From positions 198,001,641 to 198,065,640 of the forward strand of contig CM061139.1 of NCBI GenBank assembly GCA_030789695.1: a stretch of DNA of 64,000 nucleotides, given 5' to 3'. Shown here in pieces: positions 46,541 to 56,700 of the stretch. The stretch comes from Scilla litardierei (Eukaryota; Streptophyta; Magnoliopsida; Asparagales; Asparagaceae). A program made the position numbers and the translations under genes. Position 1 is the first letter of the stretch. Every line of letters starts with the position of its first letter. Below the pieces are notes generated by a model. That model saw only the letters and a program-made list of their open reading frames with translations. It did not search any database and was not told where the DNA came from.

Positions 46541-49500
46541 AAAAAATACATAGGACATGTTTCTAACTGGCATGTCTGACGTGAAAAGTCTTCACAGTAG
46601 GAGTGTCTAGGCTACACAGGCAAAAATAATCATACATGAAAATTTTGAAATAATAATATATATGGACATGGCTACATGTATGTTGGTATAAGTACATGCA
46701 TACACATCACATATTTAGGGGAGCAGTAGGCTATGTTTAATTCTACTTGTTTACGTACACTAACACTGGATACTCCAAAAAGGGCATGACACGGGCTTCG
46801 AGGTCTAGAGGAGGCAAGGATCAAGAAATTATCACAAATATTAACTATATTGTTTCAATTCCTCGCTGCTCATGTATGGATTTTCATTGGATATATGTTC
46901 TAATATGCAGTAATACACTATTTTCATTGGCTTGGTTCTTTTTTACACGAGTTTTTGTCCTAGTCGTGGGACATGATTCCAAGTGACCTGAAGAGTCTGA
47001 TTGTCCGCAAGGTAAATTTTCAAAAAAGTAGAGTACCCCAGTAACACTATTACTAGCTAGAACAGACCCCAAAGAAGCTTATGATGTGGACTCAACCCAG
47101 GGAAAAACTTGCTGACATATATCTCTTCAAGTAGTTTCGTTAATACTTGAATAATATTATTGCGATTCCTTTGAAAGAACAATAATAGTAATTCATGCCC
47201 TTATTACTATGCCTTGTTACTATGCCTAAGACTAAGTATGTCCTCATAGACATCAAACCAAAGTTTGAAATCAAGGTTTCAATCCCAATATTGGCCAATG
47301 ATTTATGCTTTGTAATATCCGAGTTATATTACAAATAACGGGCAATACTTATCAAACGTATCAGGATTTAGGTATTAGTTACCTTGCCTCGCTAAATTGT
47401 TAGTTGCAGGCAGAACTTTGTCTCTAGAAAATGTTGCATCTATGATTATATCCTTAGGCTGTCTATATTATCAAGGACACTATTCTCACTTTCCCAACCC
47501 ACTCCAACAATGGAGCGTCGTCATAAAAGCATTATTTAAATTAATTAATCCATCATTAGTTTGCTTTTGTAATCAGACTTCAAAATCTTAACATCACAGC
47601 CAATATCATGCGTGTCTCGAAGAAATTTGAGTTTGTTCTATGCTGAAAATGTGGGTCGGTTCTGTATGACCCTCAAAAATCTGATCAAAAAAGGCTGACA
47701 TATATTGGTATCGAACACATTTTCAAACCTTGATAATTGACATTCTTTTGAGCAATACGTGGGATAAGTCAGAATCTCTAGTTTTGTGGTTCAAACTTTG
47801 GATCTTCTTGTGTACTAAGTGTTGTTGGACAACATTAGACTATTAGTTGTATCAGCTGGTTTTACATGGAATATATCGGCATGCTTGTAATTTGAGTAAG
47901 ATGCAAGAGACACTGATGCGATCATTACTTATGAGAGGAGGAGGAGGCGCGAGCACGAGGTTCACGAGCCACGGAAGCCCAAGGAGTAAAACTACTATGC
48001 GCACAACAAGTCATGGAGGAATTCCTTTATGCACTACAAGAGGGAATAAAAGAGGCCAGTTGGCCCTAGCTTTAGGATCGACAGTTTGAGTGATTGTTTT
48101 CTTTTCCTAGAGAGTTTCCACAAACCCTAGAAGAGGCTTAGGCTTTGCCTAACAAAAGCTAGGAGATGTGGATCTACTCTCCAAAAAGAGATCCATTATC
48201 TTGTTTTATTGTTCTTAGTTCCTCAATTGAATAAAAAATCCTCCTTTTATTCCATCAAAACCCTAGTCCATATCAGATACATCTTGGTACCAGTCAATTT
48301 TCAAGCCATGAATCAAACATTCTCATAGCATTCTTCAACATTGAATAAGTATACTGATCAGCCTTCAAGATCTCCGTCAGGTGTTAAAAAGTTTACGTTT
48401 GCACTGATTGGTGGTTCCATGGCCCACCGCTACCTCATCAATCGTTCGTGTTCCTTGATCATCTGTCAGTAAAGAAATGCTTTGATAAATAGAACATGTT
48501 TATGAGGATGTAACCAGCTGTATTTTTGTTAGCATCAAAAAAAATCTTGATGTACTTTTTTCGTAATAGAAATTTTTTATCATTTAGCTTAACGGCGGTG
48601 ATTTGAACAACAAAATTTTTAAGGTACTTAATTTTAACAATTTATAGAACAATACAAATAACACAAACGAGATAAGAATTAAAGAAAAGGGCAGCGTCAG
48701 CTTTGTTACCCAAGGACTTTTAGGGCCTGAGTATAGCTGATTCTATCCAATAAGGCTGCAGAAGATCTGATTGGGATCACAGATCTGAATTGTGTATTGT
48801 ATGTATCAATTGCAATGGATTCTGGTTGTAGCGGAACAGAGTTGATTGGTTCATGGCGGTACAAGGTGAGACCAAATGTAATGGGTTTAGGCCAACAGGT
48901 TCAAGTCATGGCCGAATGGAGTGGATGGTGTCATAGTGGAGCTGCACAAGCGAGTCTACAGAAGAGGATTCAGGTTCAAGTGGATGGAAGTTACTGAGAG
49001 TGTAGTAAGCCATCAGTTCTTGTACAGCATAGTGGCAGAGAATCCTTCAGGGATAGTTGAACAAGATGTTTCAAATGAAAACTATGTTTGAGCATATTTC
49101 TGGCTCGAAATGCGCTGCTGCAGATGTTTGAGTTTACAATTGTTGAAATATAAAGAAAATATGAATAAAGGTCATACCTCAAACTACAGTACTAGTACTG
49201 TGTATATAGCTACAGATACAACAATACATATTTGACTTCTTATTTGCCTCTTGTTGAAAACTAAAAAACTAGAATTCCTATATATAGAGAAATTCTAAAC
49301 TAAAAGGTAAGACATATTACTCGTTATCTATACAATGAAATGGAAGCTGTACTTCGCTCGAAAAGTGGAAGAATCCATGCTTATGGTACCCAACGTTCAC
49401 CAAAGTTTTAATAGGGGCTAGTAACATGGATGTCTTTCTTCACCAACAAAGTAACTGATAAGCAACAAAGGATGAAAGTGCAAATCTTGGTTGACGATGA

Positions 49501-50070
49501 AAGTCTTAGGAACTGGCGGATGGCTTGAAACAACATCATTTCTTTTTTTTTTCAATTCATGAAATTGCCACTCAGCTCAAGCGAATATGTAAGTTTCTTT
49601 GCCAGGAACAAGTCCGTTGCAGGTCACAAGCTCGGATCTGGTTGTCGGTCTTCGTCCTTTCCCTGCCATTGTGATGAAGTTCAACATCTTTCTGAGTGCA
49701 AGTGTTGTTGGTCTCCATCTTAATGCTCATAATGGGTATTTGTGTTTGCAGTAGTATTTCATTATAGAGGCTAAAAGACTATATTAATGTTTAATTGCTT
49801 CATGCGAAGACAATGAAATTTATTACAGTCACATTGAATTGCTCTTTGTATAAATGATCGATATGGCATTATATTTAACAGTAACATTAGGGCTCTTTAG
49901 TCTAAACTAGTAATTATTGGAGGTTAATGCGTTAAATTCCCTCCCTCCCTCCCTCCCCTTTGTACTATATGAAGGATAAGAGTTTGATATCCGTTGAAGT
50001 ATAACAAAATTAGGATCTCAGTTATTTTGTTGCACCATTATTCACTCTTCTGCAGTCAAGGCTGACTTCA
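46541..50070. other. Long intergenic region, no supported gene
   Basis: AT-rich, with isolated short ORFs lacking domains. A stretch at about 47,900-48,300 looks like an eroded LTR end. It has repeated AAACCCTAG-type blocks and a T-rich leader, then ATCTTGGTACCAGTC at about 48,282, which resembles a mutated TTGGTATCAGAG primer site. Nothing else could be assigned. Confidence 0.35.
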
Positions 50071-50074
50071 CATT

Positions 50075-50470
50075 GTTGTCCAGGTAGCACACCCACCATC
50101 GCTTAATTTGATCCTGGACTTGGAAAATTGTCTTCTAAATGATTTTGGTCTCTGAAGATACTGCATTGCTAGGCTACTTGTTGAAGTTGACCCGGTTGCA
50201 GGGTTGCTTTTCCATTGAGCAGACCATGATAGAACGAGGAGTCTAGAGTGGATGGTGTTACTGTATCCTGATTCATGAACACACACGGGTCCTTTCTTAC
50301 ATCATTGACCTGTTGAAGTTGAGGATGCCACGTTGTCTAAAAGAGTACCGAGCAAAGCAGGATCAATCTGAGGGTCAGGCAATCTGGTGTCGCGAAAGTT
50401 ATAAAGCCTGCTGACGAAGAAACCACAATGACAGAAGCCAATGCTATGTGCGCCTGAATAGAGGATGCGC
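50075..50470 (-). pseudogene. Class III peroxidase pseudogene, last-exon fragment
   Basis: On the minus strand near 50,470-50,340 the sequence reads YSGAHSIGFCHCGFFVSRLYNF then RLPDPQIDPALLGTLLD, the proximal haem-site region of a plant peroxidase. Stops and a frame change follow, then FMNQDTVTPSTLDSSFYHGLL and NGKATLQPGQL (about 50,285-50,185), the next conserved block. No upstream exons with the distal His were found. It is from a different peroxidase subgroup than the gene at 14,529, so it is a relic of another locus or copy and not a recent duplicate. Confidence 0.75.
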
Positions 50471-50479
50471 AAACAGAGA

Positions 50480-51720
50480 ATTTAGGTAAATGGTTGCATT
50501 TAGCTTTCCTAAGTTATTACGATTCTTATTACTAGGTCCAGTTGTATTCCCATCGTGTTTACATTAGGTTTTCTCTGAAAAATAATTAAAAATACAGACG
50601 AGTTTGATGTCGGTGTATGATGAAACAAATAAAATGGTGTCATCACTGGCAGCAGTTGAAGGATGGCTGCAAATATGGTTACTTCACATGATATTTTGAT
50701 TGCATTTTTTGTCAAAATACTAGAATTTGTGAATATTGATTATGGTTTTTGCTGGCTGCAATGTACACGAGATAGTATGCATCAGTGAAGAATTTGAACG
50801 AGATAATTTACATTGAGAGACTTGAAAACAAAAGAAGTCATTCTGTCGTCATTTCAAAAGTTCTGCTTTTGTTTGGGCGTGGTATTACAGCAGGTCTGCT
50901 CTAGTTTGGGTGATGTCCTTATCATTAACCTCTGATTGAAGGGACTTTGTATTCCATCATTAAGCTCTAATTTTCCCACTGGCCAAAATGGGTCTTATGA
51001 ATTATTAACCCATTTCCCCCAACATAAGATAATTCCAGCAATTAACTATGCCGTATATGCGAGCTTAATGGTGCTCATTGGTGGTATCTAACATCTGAAT
51101 ATTTATAGCAGAAGAACGCATGCCTTTTGTATGGAGTTCAGGATAAATTTAAGTTTTTGTCTCCTCTTCTCTTTATTTCTAAAGCTTGATAGGTTTGACC
51201 ATCCTTTGTATGTATGCCGTGGGGGCTGATGCCTACTTTGCTTCCTAATTATGTAGACGACACGAGGGGCGTCCAATTTACTTCTGAGAAACGTTAATGG
51301 TTTGATTTTATATTGAGTGTTTATTTGCAATTTGTTTGCTTTGGTTTGGTTTGTAGAATCAATTTGGCTGCCTTCAGCTTTTCTATCCGTACAACTTGGT
51401 CCATAACTGCCACCCTAGTGGGGCCTGGCAATCCGCGCCTCAAATGCCCACCCTTAAATTTCATATGAAACAGTTACACAAATAACACCCGGCCATAATA
51501 AGTTAATTAACTGCACCAACATGCGTTGCGGTATCCCAAAAAAAAAAAAAAAAAAAAAATTTCTCCATCACTTTCACACAAACTCACAAAGCAAAGCATC
51601 AATCTCGATCTCTTCTTCCCCCATCGAATTCACCAGCAACCATTCTCAAAATTCGTCTCTCTCTCTTTAAAGATCAATCTCCAATGTATCCAATGATCGC
51701 ACTACAATCAACAAATTAGC
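50480..51720. other. Intergenic region and 5' flank of the NHL gene
   Basis: No gene supported. A 22-nt A run lies at about 51,538-51,559. A CT-rich leader (CTCTCTCTCTTTAAAG) precedes the ATG at 51,721. Confidence 0.4.
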
Positions 51721-52251
51721 ATGTCTAATTCTGAGAGCTTCACGCTGTGGCTCCTCCAAGTCCTCCTCCTCTCCTTCCTCCTCGTCTTCTTCCTCTGGCT
51801 CAGCCTTCGCCCCTCCTCCCCTACCTACACCATCGTCGACTTGTCCATCAACACGACATCCTCGCCCTCCGTTGTCGTTTCATTTTCGCTCGAATTCTCG
51901 AACGGGAACAAAGCCGGCAGGGTGTACTACAACAACATCAACTTTACGGTGTACTACAGAGACAGGGGTGTCGGTTCGACTGGCATTCCTTCCTTCGTTC
52001 AGGGCCACGAGAAGACCGTTCAGGTCACCGGAACGGTGAACACTGCACGTAGAACGATGGGGAGGTTGAGTAGGACGGCACGGTTGAGGCTGGGGTTGAT
52101 CACGGCGGTGAGATACAGGATTTGGTGGTGGAAGAGCAAGGTGCATTGGATGGACATGGAGGCCGGCATGCTCGTCGACACCGGTGGGAAAATCTCAGGG
52201 AAGAATAAGACGGTCAAGATGCGCAGAGCAGGGAAGAAGGGGTGGCGGTGA
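51721..52251 (+). CDS. NDR1/HIN1-like (NHL) LEA-2 family protein, single exon, 176 aa
   Basis: A single uninterrupted ORF, typical of NHL genes, which often have no introns. Residues about 10-30 (WLLQVLLLSFLLVFFLWLSL) are one membrane anchor, followed by RPSSPTYTIVDLSI, the standard post-anchor block of the family. Then comes the LEA-2 beta-sandwich region with FSLEFSNGNKAGRVYYNNIN and FTVYYRDRGVG. The canonical NPN motif is replaced by SNGN. The C-terminus is strongly basic (KNKTVKMRRAGKKGWR). Family members sit at the plasma membrane and act in pathogen and abiotic stress responses. At 176 aa it is slightly short. Specific role unknown. Confidence 0.85.
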   Translation: MSNSESFTLWLLQVLLLSFLLVFFLWLSLRPSSPTYTIVDLSINTTSSPSVVVSFSLEFSNGNKAGRVYYNNINFTVYYRDRGVGSTGIPSFVQGHEKTVQVTGTVNTARRTMGRLSRTARLRLGLITAVRYRIWWWKSKVHWMDMEAGMLVDTGGKISGKNKTVKMRRAGKKGWR

Positions 52252-52895
52252 TGAGAATAGAAGGATTGATGTTGAACGTTGTTGATTCTTGGCATTTAGA
52301 AATCTTTTCGTTTTAAAGCAATGCATACTGGCTTATGGTGATTTTTTTTTTGTAATTTGTTTTTCAATTAAGGATCAACAATGAAGCGGGAATTAATTTG
52401 TTCATCAGTCTTTAATAATGCGCAAATAGTGTTGAGGGAATTAGGATTGCATGTGCATCTTTGTGGCATGAATTGGGGGGGTGCGATCGGGCAGGCAGTA
52501 TGGAGTGTGTAGTGCTTTCAATTTTGTGAGAGAGAGAGAGAGAGGACCAGCTCAAATTACGAATCCTACGGTTTCTACCCAAATTGAAGTCTAATTCCAT
52601 AGAAATAGGAGTATCAAATGTCAAACCTGAAAAATTCTTTGGTTTTCAGATTCGGTCTCGCAACAAATATGGTAGTCGCTCAACTCAAATGGACACAGAA
52701 CTGATTCCTGGCTGCTCAATTGCTTTGCATTCAGTAGCAACGGTACACTATAGGAGTTAAAACCCATATTCTCAAAACCCATATATGCTCCCAACAGAAC
52801 TATCATACACGAAGGATACAAAAGCAACAGTTTAGAGTGAATTTTGAGGAAAAATAGAGAAGACTGAGGATTTAAGTAATGGAAGAGGCAGCTGT
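52252..52895. other. Convergent 3' flanks of the NHL and GPAT9 genes
   Basis: Holds the 3' UTRs of two genes that point towards each other. (GA)n appears at about 52,528-52,543. No further gene. Confidence 0.45.
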
Positions 52896-53707
52896 TTATT
52901 TTTCCTCCAACCTCCGCAATACTGACTCCGCAAAATCTTGCTGCCTGAAAAACACAAAACAGTGACTGATTAGAACTAAAGAAGCAACTTGATAAAGACA
53001 ATTGCAGAATCTTCGGTTAGGTCATGATGTAGATGATACAGTTTTTACTTTTCTTCCACTGTATGAACACACCATAAGATTTTTATCAAAATATATTATA
53101 CCTAAGAATGTGGGTATTAATTTGCCAGAAGATCAGAGACCGCAGATTCCTCTTATATTAAAAGTTCTTTAGACCTCCTCTATTTCAAAAAACTAAAAAG
53201 TAAACAAAAACACCAGCACGGACATGATGTCATGCACATAAGCACCAGAATGCTTGAATTTGCATGCACGCGCATGCATACACTGTATTTGGCATAAAGC
53301 ACATGAACTTTTGGACTTTTGGACTTGAACTTTTACGCGCCTTAGGTGAGGAAGGAAATTCTAGAACTAACTTTCATTGCTTTTCTCTTTGGTGTGTGGG
53401 TGGGTTTGTGTGTGTGTGTGTGTGTGCTACTGTCAGATAGCGGGGAAGTAGTTCAAGCATTTCCAGTTGTGATAGTTGTTGTATAGTGGAAGGGGTATAG
53501 TGGAATCTCCGAACTGGGTATAGTAGAATATCGGCTAGAGTTGCTTTCCCGAGTGAAAGGGGTATAGTGGAATCTCCGAACGAACACTACGAATCTGTAT
53601 GCTCGTGCTTTCTCCGGGAAGGCAGGTCCGGTCAGTCCTTCTCCAATTAGCATCTCGCCTGATCGTCTGCTGAGTGAATAGCAGCATGTGTGTGTGTGTG
53701 TGTGGGG

Positions 53708-53763
<56 letters not shown>

Positions 53764-56700
53764 CTATGCATGCAGATGGACAAGTTACTACCCCATTTGA
53801 CAAAAAACTAGGTGATCTTTGGTCGGGAAAGATTTAAGTGTCTTCAATTTCTAGTGGAAACGGAAAAAAAAAAAAGAAGCATCACTATTGCTGCTGATAT
53901 ATGGTAAGAGAAAAATGGAAACACAATTTTGCATACTTTGGACAAAAACTATTATGAACTATTTTGCATACTTTGGACACAATTTTGCATACTTTGCATC
54001 ACTAAGTTACTACCCCATTTGACAAAAAAACTAGGTGATCTTTGGTCGGGAAAGATTTAAGTGTCCTAAATTTCTAGTGGAAGCGGGGAAAAAAATAGAA
54101 GCATCACTATTGCTGCGGATATATGGTAAGAGAAAAATGGAAACACAATTTTGCATACTTTGGACAAAAACTATTATGAACTATTTTGCATACTTTGGAC
54201 ACAATTTTGCATACTTTGCATCTAAGTTACTACCACATTTGACAAAAAAACTGGGTGATCTTTGGTCGGGAAAAATTTAAGTGTCTTAAATTTCTAGTGG
54301 AAGCGGAAAAAAAAATAGAAGCATCACTATTGCTGCTGATATATGGTAAGAGAAAATTGGAAACACAATTTTGCATCCTTTGGTCAAAAACTATTATGAA
54401 CTATTTTGCATACTTTGGACACAATTTTGCATACTTTGCATCACTAAGTTACTACACCATTTGACAAAAAAACTAGGTGATCTTTGGTCGGGAAAGATTT
54501 AAGTGTCTTAAATTTCTAGTGGAAGCGGAAAAAAATAAATAGAAGCATCACCATTGCTGCTTATATATGGTAAGAGAAAAATGGAAACACAACTTTGCAT
54601 ACTTTCGTTCTGTAAGCTTGGGGCTTGGGCGGTAATATTTCAGATATCCATCCCAAGGGACCTTTTTGAGAGCAGCCCGAACAGCAATCATGTCCCTAAC
54701 CCTGCATAATGGTATTAATAAAGAAAACAAGTATCAGTTTAAAAAGGTTATACTATAAATTTTCTGACATTGTGTAAGAATTGAACGGTCATAAAAAATT
54801 TAAGCTTTCACAAATGGTACCCAATTGAATAATCATGAAGAAATATATTACCTTTCTGCAAATTCTATAGGTGTTTCACCAGGCCTTAGGAACTGAGGTT
54901 CCAGGTACCAAACATCACAGACAACAGCCCATGATGTCATTAGGCGAACTAAATGCATTGTAAAAGATTGCCTGCAGAGATGTACAATTTGTGGGAATAG
55001 TTAAAATTTGCAAAATATATGACGGCAACAATATAATAACTGAAACAAGACCATGACTTTTGTTGAAGAAGATTAAAAGTTGCCAATTGTAGAGTCCGTT
55101 ACCACAACGTTACAAGAACAAGGACTTAATGACAATCGCGAGTGCATATACATGCAAATAGGATTTACCCAAATGCATGTTCATGCAAATAGGATTTACT
55201 TTCTATTACAACACCCGAAGATAAGAAGTTGACAACTAGACTTGATGCATTTAAAATACTGTTTGTGAACTAGAAGCCCATTGAACAGAACAAGAATGCG
55301 ATACATGAAGTAACAAATGAAAGTTCAAACATACAAAATTCCTAACTTGAGGGACTATATGACTTAAGAAAAAAAATTTATGCAACTGGCAATAGAAAAT
55401 AGGTGATACTGATAGGAACCAAACACAAATCTGGAATTTTATTAATAAAACTAAAAATAAAAGGGATAGATTGATTACATTTATAGGGGTAATCGCACTC
55501 CCAAGACGTCGATTGATAGGGGACGTCCGCACCCTCCGGTAGAACGATGAATTCTCCCTCGAAAATATCTCAATAATCAAAACTCAGCATGCCTAGGGCC
55601 GGCCGGCTCCATCCCCTTATATAATAATCCCACTAATAGTCTAATTACTCAAATACCCTACACTAATAAAATAACACAAAACACCCAAAATAAGCCCCTA
55701 TTGGGTCAGATCTATAATTGCTCCTCCCTTCAAAACCACCGTGTCCTCAAGGTGGTGCATGAAATCTCTGGCGGTCCTACTCCAAGGGAAGGTCGTCGTC
55801 CACTCCGGTTTCTTCCTCCTCCACTATGTCCTACTCCTCGTCGCCGGCTATCAGCACTTGTAGCTTGCGCACCCCACAATGGTGCCATGTGGTGAACCTC
55901 TCATCGCTTCTAAAACACGGCCCTTTCTGCCTATTCTCCCTCATCTCGGCGTCAGTCATCCTCCTAAACTGACCCACTGCTAGCGGTGCGTTGCTTTTCT
56001 CCCCAATCTTCTCATTACTCGCCTGATCTTTCCATGTAGCTGCTTTCTGTTCTCATGTCGCTGTCGGACCACTGCGAGACACAGGTCCACACCAGTTGCC
56101 TCTCGCTCTCCTCTCCTCCATCAGGCGATCCTCCACCATCTGGGCATACTCCATGGCCTTCATCAGGTCCTGAGGCTTCTGAATGTGAACCTCGGTACGA
56201 ATGGTAGCCTTCAGCCCCTTCATATAAGTACTCTCCATCATCTCGTCAGACACTCCATGCACCCGTCTTAACAGCGCCTCGAACCTCTCCTTGTTGTCCC
56301 TCACTGTTCCATCCCGCCTGAGTGAAAGTAGCTGCTCCCTCAGATTCCCCAGATGAGTATCTCGGAATCTCTCCACCAGCACATCCCTTATCTCCTGTCA
56401 CGAGCGAAACGGCCGCCTCTCATCTCTCCACTGGTACTAAGTAAGGGCCTTCCCATCTAGACATATCGACGTCTCCTCCAACTTCTGATCTTCTGTCATA
56501 CGAGAGACCCTAAAAACCTCTCTGCCCTGTAGATCCATGCCACCGAATCCTCCCCCTCAAACCAGTGTTCTAAATATCAGATATCGGTCATGTATCGGCC
56601 TAAAAAATTTGATATCGGATTGCAGATATTGGAGATATATCAGGGATATTAACTAAATATCGGAGTATCATATCAAAGGCTTAAAATGATAACATATGCA

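Noticed and set aside
48797..48997. 66-codon ORF beginning MYVSIAMDSGCSG
   Set aside because: No recognisable domain, no supporting context, and flanking sequence is non-coding in character.
53453..53803. Poly-proline ORF
   Set aside because: Artefact of the 53-nt G run read on the minus strand.
53784..54606. Regularly spaced repeats considered as a CRISPR-like array
   Set aside because: Units of 221 bp are repeated as a whole with no unique spacers; this is a eukaryotic intron tandem repeat.
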